This document shows, piece after piece, positions 37,744 to 52,425 of a DNA stretch of 64,000 nucleotides. The translations under genes and the position numbers were made by a program. Positions within the stretch are counted from its first letter, which is position 1, and each line of letters starts with the position of its first letter. Below the pieces are notes generated by a model. That model was not told where the DNA came from. It worked only from the letters and a program-made list of their open reading frames with translations, and did not search any database. Source of the DNA: Drosophila pseudoobscura (Eukaryota > Arthropoda > Insecta > Diptera > Drosophilidae); the NCBI RefSeq assembly GCF_009870125.1, contig NC_046679.1:13144001-13208000 (forward strand). The letters run 5' to 3'.

Positions 37744-39153
37744 ATGGCTCAGACTCTGGAAGACAAATCGATATGGGAGGATGGCGAGGAGTCGCTGGGT
37801 GAGGAGGTGATGCGTATGTCCACCGATGAGATTGTGAGCAGGACTCGACTAATGGACAACGAAATAAAGATCATGAAGAGCGAGGTGATGCGCATCACGC
37901 ACGAAATACAAGCGCAAAATGAGAAAATCAAAGATAACACGGAGAAAATCAAGGTACCATCAGCACTTACATGCCCATCAGGGTAGAAAAGTGAGACTGA
38001 TTCTCGATCTTTGTAGGTTAACAAAACGCTGCCGTACCTGGTGTCCAACGTCATAGAATTGTTGGACGTTGATCCCCAGGAGGAGGAGGACGACGGCTCG
38101 GTCACGGTGCTGGATAACCAGCGAAAGGGCAAGTGTGCCGTAATCAAAACTTCCACGCGTCAGGCGTATTTCCTGCCCGTCATCGGGCTGGTTGATGCCG
38201 AGAAACTGAAGCCCGGCGATCTGGTCGGCGTCAACAAGGACTCGTATCTTATTTTGGAAACCCTGCCTGCTGAGTATGATGCTCGCGTCAAGGCCATGGA
38301 AGTAGATGAGCGACCCACAGAGCAGTATTCCGATATCGGTGGTCTGGACAAGCAGATTCAGGAGCTCATCGAGGCCGTGGTGCTGCCCATGACGCACAAG
38401 GAGAAATTCAAAAATCTGGGCATTCATCCACCGAAAGGTAAACAATCCATATGGAAATTCTAGTTAGTGTGATATTTAACCATCCACATTTGATAAGGTG
38501 TCCTTCTGTATGGCCCACCCGGTACGGGAAAGACTCTTCTGGCCCGTGCCTGTGCCGCCCAGACCAAGTCCACCTTCCTAAAGCTGGCCGGACCACAGCT
38601 GGTGCAGATGTTTATCGGTGATGGCGCCAAGCTGGTGCGCGATGCCTTCGCTTTGGCTAAGGAGAAAGCACCGGCCATTATCTTTATTGATGAACTGGAC
38701 GCCATTGGCACAAAGCGATTTGACTCTGAGAAGGCCGGCGATCGTGAGGTGCAACGTACCATGTTGGAGCTGCTCAACCAATTGGATGGCTTCAGCTCGA
38801 CGGCCGACATTAAGGTAATTGCCGCCACCAATCGTGTGGATATTCTGGATCCCGCTCTGCTGCGTTCCGGCCGTCTGGATCGTAAAATCGAGTTCCCCCA
38901 TCCCAACGAGGAGGCACGGGCCCGCATCATGCAGATCCACTCCAGGAAAATGAACGTCAGCACCGATGTGAACTTTGAGGAACTGTCGCGGTCCACAGAT
39001 GACTTCAACGGCGCTCAATGCAAGGCTGTCTGTGTGGAGGCCGGCATGATTGCCCTGCGTCGGTCTGCCAGCTCGGTGACGCACGAGGACTTCATGGACG
39101 CCATCATGGAGGTCCAGGCGAAAAAGAAGGCTAATCTTAATTACTACGCTTAA
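37744..39153 (+). CDS. Rpt5: 26S proteasome regulatory ATPase Rpt5 (S6A)
   Basis: Three coding exons: 37744-37953, 38017-38437 and 38498-39153, in phase, 428 residues, as in other flies. It is one of six AAA+ ATPases of the 19S base that unfold substrates and open the 20S gate. Order: N-terminal coiled coil at about 30-70 ([16 protein letters not shown]), OB-fold, then the AAA domain with Walker A GPPGTGKT (216-223), Walker B FIDELD (273-278), sensor-1 AATN, and the arginine finger segment [10 protein letters not shown]. The C-terminus NYYA is the HbYX-type tail that docks into the alpha ring. The right end of repeat copy E lies about 135 bp before the ATG and supplies plus-strand GGTATATTT words. 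Poly(A) signal AATAAA at 39226-39231. Confidence 0.97.
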
Positions 39154-39450
39154 GGCTACAAATTTGCAGTTTAACCCAAACCCAAACACATTGTCATTTG
39201 GTAATCGCTCTACGAAACCCCCTCTAATAAACCCAACTATTCAGAAATTCTAACACAAAAATGTTCACATATTCACAATCGGTTTTTTCTTAGCTTTTTT
39301 TGATCAGTACAACATTTATAATTTGAGTACGATATCTAAAAGGTCGTTTTTGAGTTAATAGAAAATATTAAATCGGGCGAAATTAGATGATAAATATTTA
39401 CACGCACACTAAATTAAACTAGGGGATGATTAAACCAACTCTCACTAAGA

Positions 39451-42214
<2,764 letters not shown>

Positions 42215-42774
42215 GGTGCTATCTCTGTGGGTATTCGGAAATTTTCAGCATAAATATACACAACACGAAACTTGATCTTCTACTTTTCTTTGCCTCTCTT
42301 TATGCCTCTTTACTTCTGACGTGTTGTGTTATTTACTTCTTCTTCGCTGGGGAGGGGGTAGGGAGTCCAGCAGATTTGTACCGTTTTCACTGTTCGACCG
42401 TGCTGATTATCGCTGGTGCATTTTCAATCACACTCGATTGGCGATTGATATTCCTATGCCACCTTTTATTAATTTTTCACACGTAAGATTCCTTAATTTT
42501 TCTTTTTTTTGTTGCAATTTGTGGTCTCTAGTGTTGCGAGCGTTACCAGCGTTGCCAGTGTTGAACAGTCCACGTTAGAAAACATACGTTTTGTTCCAAT
42601 CTTTTGTTTCGTTATGCAAATGGTGCGGGGCGGCAGGTGGACGTACAAGTCAGACGCATTTCAGACGAGATTGGGGTGATAATTTGGGAGTATACTAATT
42701 AGAAGGCGAGGCGGCATTGTACACACGTGAATCACTATTGTCTCGAACCCACCAGCAGCTGAGCTACAACCGGC
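42215..42774. promoter_or_regulatory. Divergent promoter region Hrd3 / Plip
   Basis: 560 bp separates the start codons. The sequence contains pyrimidine runs and the words GTGTTGCGAGCG and GTTACCAGCGTTGCCAGTGTTG near 42530-42570. No DRE, TATA box or motif 1 was found. No gene seen. Confidence 0.45.
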
Positions 42775-43744
42775 ATGGAGATGAGTGTAAGTAGCGCGAG
42801 ATTACTGCCAGACACGAGTGGATGGACTGCTTCAAAAGCGGCTGGCTCATCGGAAACCGAAACCAGTTCCAAAGCGCGCCTCAAGCAAGACAGACAGACA
42901 AGACAACCATATTCTGTGCTCATGCTCATCTGCCCCCCCCCAGCGAGCTGGTGAAAGTTTACAGCTGTTGCGAGCTCCACGCTGCCCAAAACAGAATAAC
43001 CATTCCATTTGTGTGTGTGTCCCCATCTATAATTTAAGGCTGCTATGTTCGCACGTGTGTCCTTCTACCCCACCCTGCTCTACAATGTCCTGATGGAGAA
43101 AGCTTCCGCCAGGAATTGGTACGACCGCATTGACGACACTGTCATACTGGGAGCACTCCCCTTTCGGACTCAAGCCAATGACGTAAGTTAAGTTAAATTG
43201 AGACCCCACAGCTTCATCTTAAGCCTTGGTTGATCAACAGTTGATTCAGAAAGAGAACATGAAGGCGGTGGTGTCCATGAACGAGGACTACGAGCTGACA
43301 GCCTTCTCGAACAATTCTGATAAATGGCGGAAACTTAACGTCGAGTTCCTACAGCTGGCCACCACCGACATCTTCGAGTCGCCCAACCAGGAGAAGCTCT
43401 TCCGCGGCGTAGAGTTCATCAATAAGTTCCTGCCTCAGTCAAATCGCATCAGCGGACTGAGCTCCACGCAGTCACCAGAGAATGTTGGCTCTGTCTATGT
43501 ACACTGCAAGGCAGGCAGAACGCGCAGTGCCACCTTGGTCGGATGTTATCTGATGATGGTAGGTTAAAGGTTCATTTTTCAAGTAAGGTTTTATCTGGAA
43601 TCTATTGTTTTGCAGAAAAATGGATGGACCCCAGACGAAGCTGTAGATCACATGCGTGCGTGTCGTCCGCATATTTTACTGCACACCAAACAATGGGACG
43701 CTCTCAGATTATTCTACACAAATAATGTGCAAGCAAAGTCATGA
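42775..43744 (+). CDS. Plip: Mitochondrial PTEN-like phosphatase (PTPMT1)
   Basis: Four coding exons: 42775-42786 (MEMS), 43039-43182, 43241-43558 and 43616-43744, in phase, 200 residues. PTPMT1 removes phosphate from phosphatidylglycerophosphate in the mitochondrial inner membrane, a step towards cardiolipin. The dual-specificity phosphatase signature HCKAGRTR is at residues 140-147, with Cys141 and Arg147 (HCx5R); WYDRID and [10 protein letters not shown] are family blocks. The hydrophobic N-terminus ([17 protein letters not shown]) fits mitochondrial targeting. The 12-nt first exon is supported by donor GTAAGT; translation could also begin at the Met in exon 2 (43045), which costs only six residues. 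Convergent with SdhD. Confidence 0.94.
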
Positions 43745-44020
43745 CCTAAGATGTTCAATAGCACAAAATGTTTATTGCCTAGATTACCATACGTAACTGG
43801 AACAGCTTGTTCCCCCATTAACGTTTCCCAACTAATGAAATAGGTGCAGTTCTCAGATTTTGTTGAAAATTACAATTTTTGTAAAAACATGTGCGCCTTT
43901 CTCTTTATACAATTTATTTATTTAGTGCCTAAATATCTGCCGGGGCGGGGATTTTGGAGCACACAAAGCTATCAATAAATAACGGGTTGGCTTTGCGTGT
44001 TTATCGAGCGGTTGAATACT

Positions 44021-44805
44021 TTAAGACTGCTTCTTCTCCTCAGCATCCTTGCCCTTGATGGCCCAGAAGCGCTTAATGCCGTTGGCCAGACCCACATCAT
44101 TTTGGATGAAGTAGAAGAGGCCTCCCAGTGTGGCCACCGAGAGAACAATGAGCGCAATGTGTGCCACCTTAGGCAGAATATTTCCCACCACAGATGGACG
44201 CATGTAGTCGACAACCATGGCCTCAACACCCCTGCAATAATTAGAATCTCAGTTATTCGTTTTCCCCTTTTTCCCGGGTAGCAGAAATGTACATACCAAT
44301 GGGCGTGAATAACCACTGAGATGGCCAGCAGAGCATCCAGTATCTGCGATGGGGCAATGAAGGCAGCTGGAATAATGGCCAAAAGACCAACCGATACCAG
44401 GCGTTCTAGTGTCCACATGGCTGTGTGGCTGGACTCAGCCGAAGCCATGCGTGGTGCACTCACAGAGATCTCCCGAACAACGGGCTGAAAGAACAGGCAG
44501 GGATTATTATCCTACATCATTCGGTCCGGTCCGGCCAGGTCATTGATGCACTTACCGCAACCATCTTGGTCAGAGCCAGGGGCTTAAGAGTCTGACGTTG
44601 GGCATTGGCCACAATAGTGGAATAGGCCTTCAGTGGCGTTATCCGCGCCGACTTAACGAGATTTGCGGCTAATTGCGGGTATACCAACAAACAGTTTGGT
44701 TATATAATAAAGACAGTTTCCTGCCAGGCTCCGCGGAATCTGGCAGTCGGTTTAATGCTTACCATTACAGCGGACGGCGCCACGCAGGACCAATGATAGA
44801 GACAT
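44021..44805 (-). CDS. SdhD: Succinate dehydrogenase membrane subunit D (CybS)
   Basis: Four coding exons: 44805-44763, 44668-44556, 44484-44297 and 44231-44021, in phase, 184 residues. It is a small anchor subunit of complex II. Residues 1 to about 60 form a mitochondrial presequence (MSLSLVLRGAVRCN..., basic, no acidic residue early). Three membrane helices follow at about 82-100, 103-120 and 140-160. HAHWG at 112-116 contains the expected haem-ligand His, and DY at 123-124 matches the ubiquinone-site Asp-Tyr. The C-terminus is charged (KGKDAEEKKQS). Exon 3 donor GTATGT. The region before the start has CGGTCACTAG near 44917, an imperfect motif 1. Confidence 0.95.
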
Positions 44806-45190
44806 GCTTGTATAGGAATTAAGAATTTTTTACAAATTATAAAAACTTCCTTGATTCGTTCAACACGGCCGACTTGTTTTCAACACTAAAAGCAGAGTTG
44901 CTGTGTCGATTATATCGGTCACTAGATTTATCGAAATACAAAAGACGTTGTTTCACACATTTTATTAAGCTGCTTAAATTGTTTACATAAAACGTTTGAG
45001 ATTCATTCGGGGACGGAATTGCTGATACTAATTACAAACTTGATATGGAATGTTCGTTTACTTACAAGCTAGGTTATAAATTTCATCTAAAACGCACACC
45101 AATATTTTCTATGTTTAAAAGACACTGTGGATGAAAAATAAATGGACGGAACGTAATTCCTTCGTTGGTAAAATTAAAAATACTTTGAAC
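44806..45190. other. SdhD promoter and 3' region of the next gene
   Basis: 385 bp between the SdhD start and the stop codon of the neighbouring minus-strand gene. An imperfect motif 1 (CGGTCACTA) and a half DRE (TTATCGA) lie near 44915-44935. The right part should hold the 3' untranslated end of the secreted-protein gene, including minus-strand AATAAA-type words. No coding region. Confidence 0.45.
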
Positions 45191-47318
45191 TCAGTGAGCG
45201 ACTAAATATGTGAGCAGCATACAGGCCATAGCAATGGCCGTGGCCAGTTTTCCATTTATGGCTGACGCTCCGGCTCTGTAGAAATCCCAGTCGAAGATAA
45301 TGTTCGAGGCATCCGATGGTCTCCAAGGATTCAAGCCATCGTCAAAGTACATGGGGCAATCGTCGCGTTCACGCTCGTATTCAACAGCATCGATGGCCAC
45401 CGCTGCCCCTTCGGAGTGATTCCACGAGGTCACATCCTGCTCCAGTTTACAGAAGGCGCCCACAGCCTGCGACATTAGAACACGGTTGAGGTCGGCGCGC
45501 TGATACACCCAGCATCGGTACTTGGAAAGCGGATCCAAATCGTCGTACGTAATCAGATAGGACTTTAGATTCTCCTTCCAGAAACCAATGCACTGCATGC
45601 GATAATCCGGGTCACTGTAGATGTCCACCGGCCGTCCCAAATGATCAACAGACAGGCAGTAGTTCTCATCGACAGCCAGTTCCTTTTGGTCCGTATCGCA
45701 TACGGACAAATCGGAAATGTTCTGCTTGCAATGAATGTCCGGACGGGGACTCAAGGTCACACCACCAAGGATCCTGCAAAGATTTACGATTAGCTTCGTC
45801 TACAAAGAATAAATCAATTAAACACATGCCTCGTTCTGAAGGGATGCTCTCCTCTTTGTGTAAAGTTGAATTTTCCAGCCACCGGACAGCGAACGGGCAC
45901 TGGATTCCTGGCGAGGAACAAGTCATATTTCCAGGCCTCCGAATTGGGGAACTGTACCCACGAGCATACTGTACTGAAATCATCCTTGATCACGGCCAGG
46001 CCCCTGCGGTAGCGTATGATGTTATGATGGCGGGGCATGAAATCGAAGCACACATAATCCTTTTGGCATCCATCGACCGTGAGACGGGCCATCATCACCC
46101 TATTGCCACGCCGCTCGCGGCACACATAGATTGTCTTGCGGTAACGTGCTTTGTCGGGATAATAGGTCTCATTGATGTGCGTCTCGCTGATGGACACATC
46201 GGCGTCGATGTTGGCCGTGTTCACCCACTCGCCGCTAAAGTTTTGCGGCAGCGTGCAGCCCGGTTCCACAAACTCAGCTTTGACGGGGGTCAGCTTCAGG
46301 CGCTCGGGCGATGTCTCGGGCGTCTTCAGTGTATTGCACTCGGCCGTGATGGAGACACCAACGTACAGATCATCGTCTCGATTCTTGAGGAAGCAACGGT
46401 ATTTCTCATCTTTGCGCGATTCCTTCGTGTTTGCCACTGCAAAGTAATGGTTCTTTCCCACAAACCAATCGCCCAGGCAACTGAACTCAACGGGGCCGCT
46501 GAATGTGCCGTCCATGCCCTCGCATTTCTGATAAGTGATGTTGAACTTTTGATTCTGTATAAGAAACTGGGTGCCAGCTGTTTGGCACGACTGTATGCGT
46601 GCATCCGGTTGATCGCACACGCCCGTAAAACGGAAACGATTCTGCACGGAAAGAAATTTTCAGATGGGGTCCATCATTATGGCTGCTAGCTTAATTGTGC
46701 TTAATTAATTTGTTTGAAGACCTACTTGATATGTAAAATGCCACACGCCCTCCAGCGACGAGCGGCAATTGATGGGCACAAAGTTCTCGTTGAAGAGCGT
46801 TATCAGCTGCTGGTCATCCTTAATGTTCCTGCAGATGTTCTCCACCGTAGGCTTTTGGCCGGGGGGCAAGCTCAGACACGGACCCTCGTACTTTTCAAAC
46901 ACATTTAACGTACGGATTTTCGTGTTGACGCAGTGATAGCAGTCCTTTGTCTTTTCTTTAAATACAAATGAATACTCGTCCCCGTGATGGCGCATGTAGT
47001 TGATACAATAGCCTCGACTCGACATCGAAGTGGCATCGATGACCGTCTGTGTGGGCAGGCCAGTCTCCCATGAAAACCAAGATCCCTGCAGTATCTTCGG
47101 TATAATACAGTTGCGTTGCTCGATTTGATTCTGATTGAATTGTGCAAGCGCTAAAAATAAATACATAATTTAAAGATTAGGCCACATGAATCACATCACA
47201 TTAAATCTGCTTTGCCTTTTAGGCGAGGCGCGCTTGGGTGTGGCTTGAGAGTGAAGCACGCGTACTGACCTGAGCTCAGGAAGCCCAAAAGGCAGATAAC
47301 CCTTAGGTGAACATTCAT
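45191..47318 (-). CDS. Uncharacterised secreted or GPI-anchored Cys-rich insect protein
   Basis: Four coding exons: 47318-47270, 47150-46726, 46641-45830 and 45773-45191, in phase, 622 residues. I recognise it only as one of the insect-specific extracellular proteins built from consecutive Cys-rich domains (DUF7042-7045 type); its place beside SdhD suggests CG10217, which I cannot confirm. Signal peptide at 1-20 (MNVHLRVICLLGFLSSGALA). Four similar modules follow, each beginning near a Cys and a Gly-x-W or Gly-x-F block (LQGSWFSWE, LEGVWHFTY, FSGEWVNT, VAGKFNFTQ), with N-glycosylation sequons such as NFSG and NETY. A hydrophobic C-terminal segment (ATAIAMACMLLTYLVAH) fits GPI attachment. The last intron (45774-45829, 56 bp) begins with GC instead of GT. 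Confidence 0.8.
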
Positions 47319-48371
47319 ATTGGGACTACAACCGTTTTACTTAATAGCTAAACATAGTTTTTAAATGTAAATTCGAGGAATAAATGGACAAAAACGCAGT
47401 TAACACAAAAACAAACACGCAACAAACAAATTTACCAAAAGAAGCCTGGCTTTACAACACTGAACGAGTTTCTCCGTAAAACCTTACAGTACTGGGCTGA
47501 TACTTTGATTAGTTTTATTCGATTGGTTATTCATCTACAGTTGAATTTGAATTTTGAATTTCGTTTCTATGATCAAGACATTGTCCAAGTCTACAGCTCA
47601 AAGGTTTACTTACATTATCTAGCTCCTTGCTGGTGTAATAAAACAGTCTGTCTGGCTGATTACAGAAATGAGCTACTTAGCAACCGGCACAGACAATAGC
47701 GAGCCGCTAAATTGAATTTAACGCTGTCTGGCACGGCAGAGTCGGACTCGGACTCGGGACTTGCGGGCACAACGACCTGAACGCCTCCGCAATTATTATG
47801 TTGAACTGCAGTTTGGACTCGATTCGGCTCTTTCGTCACTTGTTCTAAATTAGCGCCATATAATTCGATAGTTGATCAGGCGATTACTGCCAATATAATT
47901 ACGATCGCTGCTGAGATAGACGACGACAAGTGATTCACATGCTTGGAGTTCCTAATTTAAACACACGTAGGTGTGGTAGTATAATCCGGTTGAACTTTGG
48001 AACTCGTTCAGAGCTTTCTATAATGGCATGTTCATGATAAGACATTGGAAAAATGTCGAGGTGCACGGTGTGTTTGTGCATATAGAAAGAGCGAGCGTCC
48101 TTATCGCGCGCGCGAGTGTTAAGGGTCAAAACGAACATGATGCGAGTGGAGTGGTGTCCAGAAAGTGGACGACTACGATTTAGTCTGAATACACATCCCG
48201 TACCGCTTAAAAGGGAGGCGCGATCGGTGCGATCAACTTAGAACGCGACGTGATTTTGGGAATTCAAATACAAGCACGAGTCGATCGCAGAGTGGAAGCA
48301 GTAGCAATTTAACTTGTGCCCGGAACAGTTCATTTACTAAGCGACTCTTATACACGCTTATACACACACAA
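47319..48371. promoter_or_regulatory. Divergent promoter region secreted-protein gene / Lsd-1
   Basis: About 1.05 kb. A CTTAAAAGGG word near 48206 could be a weak TATA-like element for Lsd-1, 165 bp before its ATG. A GATCGGTGCGATC palindrome lies at about 48222-48234. The region carries several CG-rich words (for example GCGCGCGCGAG near 48107) and a GACTCGGACTCGG repeat at about 47744. No gene is seen. Confidence 0.35.
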
Positions 48372-50223
48372 ATGGGTTAGTGTTAGTGGCACGCGTTGCA
48401 AAATGTGATCTCCAGTAAATAATACCCTTTCATCCTTTTAAAGCAACTGCAACTATCGGCGGCAGTGGACTCCACCTGGAGGCCATCGATCGCATTGTCT
48501 CCATTCCGTTGGTGGAGTCGAGCGTGAAGCGGGTGGAGAACATCTACGGCAAGGTGAAGAACAACAATCGTCTGTTCTCCTGGTACTTTGAGGCCGCCGA
48601 GGCCACCATTTCGGCCGCCTATGGCTCCGTTCAACCGGCCGTGAAACTCTTTGAGCATCCCCTGAAGCGCATCGACAATGTTATGTGCAAGAGTCTGGAC
48701 ATACTGGAACAGCGTATTCCTCTGGTCTATCTGCCACCCGAAATGGTAAGTACCGGCGACTGGCCTCCGTCCCGCCAATGCGGCTTGATTCGCTTACAAG
48801 GCAATTATTTTGGGCTTAAAGATGTATTGGAACACCAAGGAATACATGTCGGATCATCTGGTGCGGCCCGTACTCAAGCGCGCCGATTCGGTCAAACAAA
48901 TTGGCACCGCTGTGCTGGAGAGTCCCCTCACCACCTATGCGGCGGATCGCATCGATGGAGCCTTCACGGCCGGCGACAAGTTCGTGGACAAATATCTGGT
49001 GCCCATTGGCACGGGCCAGGATCAGACAGACGGTGAGTAACCTTGAGACAAGGTGCACTCATCTCACGCTCTGCTGTGGCTGATGCTGTTCAGTTCAGTT
49101 CAGCTCAGCACGGCTCGGCTCATAGTTTATTTTTAAATTCCAACGTTGCGATGGCGATGGCGATGGCGTTGTCGGGCGCTAGCCGAGGAGGTTATCTCTT
49201 GTGGATTATTGGAGTCACGAGATAAGCGGAGGCTCAGGTCCGCTCAAGTCGCTGTTACACAAAACACATCTACAAATCATGGGGATTCAAAATGGTATTA
49301 TAATTTTGAATATATCCGCTTTGCAGCCCCCCAAGAGGATGATAACGGAGCGGCACTCAATGAGAAGGGGGCCATCAAGGCGATCCACCACGGTCAACGA
49401 TTCTCCCGCAAGCTGAAGCGCCGCCTCACACAAAGAACGATCGCCGAGGCCCGCGCCCTGAAGAAACAAAGCAAAGAGGCCATCCATGTGCTCATCTATG
49501 CTGTTGAATTGGTCAGTAAAAGGAGTGCCTTCCAGGTAGACCATATGCCTAATAGCTCTTGAACATTCCTACAGATTGCCACGGATCCAAAACAGGCCAT
49601 GCAAAAGGCTAGGGAACTGTGGACATATCTCAGCGCAGATGAGCCCGAGAATCAGGCGAGGCCAACCACCCTGGAGCAGTTGATTGTGCTCCTCACAAGG
49701 GAATCGGCCAGAAGAGTAGTGCATTTGGTGAACTTCACTGCCACTGTGGCATCCAACATTCCCAGGTGAGTGTTCTAAGAAATTGCATTACTGATTCGCC
49801 ACTAATCTTGCACTTGATTTCGACAGAAACCTAGCACACACCACCACAGAAGTGGCCCACCAAATCGTATATATTAACCATCGCATTATCACAATATCCC
49901 GCCTGGACAAGGTGAAGACCCTGTCCAAGGAGGAGGCTGAATCTCTATTAAAGCGCGCACTGGCGTTCTACGGCAGTCTGCAGGGCCTGACCAACAGTTA
50001 TCTGGTGAGAACGACTAGACCACCACTTCCCTTGATTACTTTACTGACTACCAAATTGCATTTCCAGGAACGTGTGGCCAACTTTCTGTCCGGACGCATT
50101 GAGGCCGAGAAGGTGACGGGTACCGACAGCGCCACAACCAATCACAGATCGTCGAGGAGGCGACAGGACAACAACACAAACAATTACTCAGCGGCCCACA
50201 ACAATATAAATGGTGTCTACTAG
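48372..50223 (+). CDS. Lsd-1: Perilipin 1 (lipid storage droplet surface protein)
   Basis: Seven coding exons: 48372-48375 (ATGG), 48444-48745, 48822-49032, 49327-49511, 49575-49765, 49827-50004 and 50068-50223, in phase, 408 residues. Lsd-1/Plin1 coats lipid droplets and controls lipolysis under adipokinetic hormone and PKA. The N-terminal PAT domain is clear: LHLEAIDRIVSIPLVESSVKRVE, then YGKVKNNNRLFSWYFEAAEATI at about 20-65. An amphipathic, repeat-like part follows (ALLKR-type helices), with RKLKRRLTQRT (about 210) a possible PKA site region. The C-terminal tail is Asn/Ser-rich. D. melanogaster Lsd-1 is slightly longer as I recall, so an extra isoform exon is possible in the 294-bp intron at 49033-49326. 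The four-nt first coding exon is inferred from the donor GTTAGT and phase. Confidence 0.92.
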
Positions 50224-50352
50224 GAAATCGAGTTTTTTATTGTAATCGTATTCTTATGTCTTATAATAGAGTTTTGCTTTTGTCTGCACATCCGCACAAG
50301 TCATTAAACGATTTTTTTACACTTACACAAAAGCGAGTATTATTGGTATTGG

Positions 50353-51006
50353 TCACTTAAACAAATGCTCCTTATAGTACTTCAGCTCTTGAATGCTCTC
50401 CATGATGTCGTCGAGGCTCCGGTGAGCAAAGACCTTGCGCGGCGCTGCTTTGGCGATGTCGGGGCACCATCTCTTGGCCAGCTCCTTGATGGTGGAAACG
50501 TCCACAATTCGATAGTGTAAATATTCGTTGACGGGCGACATGTATTTCCTGATAAAGAGCCGATCCATGTAGACAGAGCTGCCGGCAAGGGGACACTTGC
50601 CCTTGGGGATGTTCTTCTGCAGGTAGGACATCACTAGATCACCCGCCTTGTCGGGAGTTACATCAGAGCTCCGGCAACGGTCGATCAGGCCAGACTCGTT
50701 GTGGTGTTTTATGCACCATTCGTTCATGTTTTTGTAGACATCCTCTGGGTAGTTGATGGCAAAGCAGGGTCCCTCGGACTTGATGTTGAGATCCTTGTCG
50801 GTGATGATGCAGGAAACCTCCAGTATTTTGTCCGTATCTACGTCGAGGCCGGTCATCTCCAGATCCATCCAAACGAGATCCGTCTCGTCATCGGCCCCAC
50901 TTTTACTTGTGCTCATTTTTCGGTTTTGATTTGTTGCAAGCCTACTTTGTATCTGTAGGAGCCTACCGAGCCCAAATAGTCCTAGGCGTTTTAGTTTAAG
51001 GAGCAT
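50353..51006 (-). CDS. CG10214: Oligoribonuclease (REXO2)
   Basis: One exon, 217 residues. It is a 3'-5' exonuclease of the DEDDh class that degrades very short RNAs (dinucleotides) in mitochondria and cytosol. The first 30 residues (MLLKLKRLGLFGLGRLLQIQ...) form a basic, amphipathic mitochondrial targeting sequence; a second Met at 31 (MSTSKSG) could give a cytosolic form. Motif I, WMDLEMTGLD, has Asp48 and Glu50; motif III, AHRSLDDI, gives the catalytic His and the last Asp. KFCHR-type blocks such as RWCPDIAKAAPRK and YYKEHLFK match the family. The symbol CG10214 is from memory of the neighbourhood; the function is certain from the motifs. Divergent from DNAJC8 with 230 bp between, containing ATCGATAG at 51089-51096. 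Confidence 0.93.
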   Translation of the reverse strand: MLLKLKRLGLFGLGRLLQIQSRLATNQNRKMSTSKSGADDETDLVWMDLEMTGLDVDTDKILEVSCIITDKDLNIKSEGPCFAINYPEDVYKNMNEWCIKHHNESGLIDRCRSSDVTPDKAGDLVMSYLQKNIPKGKCPLAGSSVYMDRLFIRKYMSPVNEYLHYRIVDVSTIKELAKRWCPDIAKAAPRKVFAHRSLDDIMESIQELKYYKEHLFK

Positions 51007-51233
51007 TAAAAATTGTGTATAAATTTTTCAACAGGTAATCAACCACCATGTGATTGTGCGCTCTTCCCTCACAACGATAACTGAAGCAATCGATAGAATA
51101 TCGCACATCACTAGAAATTAACAACACTGCCCTGGTACAGACAGCGTTTTTATCAAAAAGTAAATTTTATTGTTTTTGGGGAAAGCGGAAGCGTATAGAC
51201 ATAGAAATTTAGGAGAAAGGAAAGTCACACACA
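51007..51233. promoter_or_regulatory. Divergent promoter REXO2 / DNAJC8 with DRE-like site
   Basis: 227 bp lie between the start codons. ATCGATAG at 51089-51096 matches seven of the eight DRE bases (TATCGATA shifted), and a nearby CACATCACTAG could be part of an initiator region. It probably serves both genes; this is inferred from distance. Confidence 0.5.
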
Positions 51234-52194
51234 ATGTCCTCCGCATCAGCCAGAGACCAGCCCAGCACATCGAAGGAATCGTTCGAGGACTTCTACACCG
51301 AAGTAAGTTTAAGATGGCAATGCCAGCGCAATACCAGGTTGTGGTTGTGGGGCCCTCCCATAACAGCCAACACACAACACAATTATTATTTCACTGTACA
51401 CATGAATAAACGATTTTGTGACTATATTCGCAGGTGAAAGAAATTGAAAAACGCGATTCTGTACTAACTCCTACTCAACAAATTGATCGTTTACTTCGTC
51501 CAGGTTCCACATACTTCAATCTTAACCCATTCGAAGTGCTCCAAATCGAACCAGAGGTCGAGGTGGCCGATATAAAAAAGCGCTACCGCACCTTGTCCAT
51601 TCTGGTCCATCCGGACAAGAATCACGATAACCAGGAGCGCGCCCAACTGGCATTCGACATTGTATCGCGTTCCTGGAAAATCTTGGAGAATGAATTGTCG
51701 CGAAAAAAGTGCCTGGAGGTCTATGAGGAGGCCAAGGGACGAACAGATAAAATGGTTTGCCACACGACACACACCCATAACAGAACCTGAGATATTCTTA
51801 ATCGTATTCTGATTTTCAGATTGCAGAGAAACGCAAAAAGCTTAAAAAGGAGGGCCGACCCATGGAGCCCATACCAGAGGATGATCCCACGAAATACAAG
51901 CATGCCATTTACGTAATGGTGATGAAACTGTTCGCCGATATGGAGCGTCGCCGCCAGAAGCTGGACCAGCGCGACCAGGAGGAGCGCAAGCGAAAGCGGG
52001 AAACCGAAATCGAGGAGGAGGAACGCATCAAATCGGACCGCGAGTGGCAGCAAAACTTTGAAGAGTCCCGTCAGAGCCGCGTGAACAGCTGGCACGACTT
52101 CCAGTCGGGCACGAGCAAATCAAAGAAGACTAAAAAACAGAAGCACATGACTGGCATGATGGTGCCGCCCAAATTCAAGCCAGAATCACGATGA
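51234..52194 (+). CDS. CG10375: DnaJ homolog subfamily C member 8 (DNAJC8)
   Basis: Three coding exons: 51234-51302, 51434-51754 and 51820-52194, in phase, 254 residues (human DNAJC8: 253). The J domain spans about 52-120 with HPD at 82-84 (VHPDKN), so it can stimulate HSP70. The C-terminal part is a long charged helix (about 175-225, RKRKRETEIEEEERIKSDREWQ) and a Lys-rich nuclear signal (KSKKTKKQKH). Family members associate with spliceosomes and with SRPK1. The exon 2 donor GTTTGC is weak, but the phase and the continuing protein support it. The symbol is remembered from the D. melanogaster neighbourhood. Convergent with tst, 230 bp apart. Confidence 0.92.
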
Positions 52195-52425
52195 AATTGC
52201 TCTTCCAGCGCGACGATGTTATATCGTTTATTTCCATCGCTCCCCGTCGCCGCATCGCGTCGCGTCGCGCTGTTTGAATGTTGCATCCACAAATATTTTT
52301 ACACTTTTATAAGTCTACCATTTGGAATTGTAATTGACACATGTGCATGATAAATAGTTTTATAAGAAATCAGATTCCTTGTCTTGCCTCTCGAATCCGG
52401 GCTATGCCCCACATCCCATTACACA

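Noticed and set aside
45826-46689. 287-codon plus-strand ORF opposite the secreted-protein gene
   Set aside because: Antisense to a well-supported exon; composition is an ordinary mirror of the coding strand.
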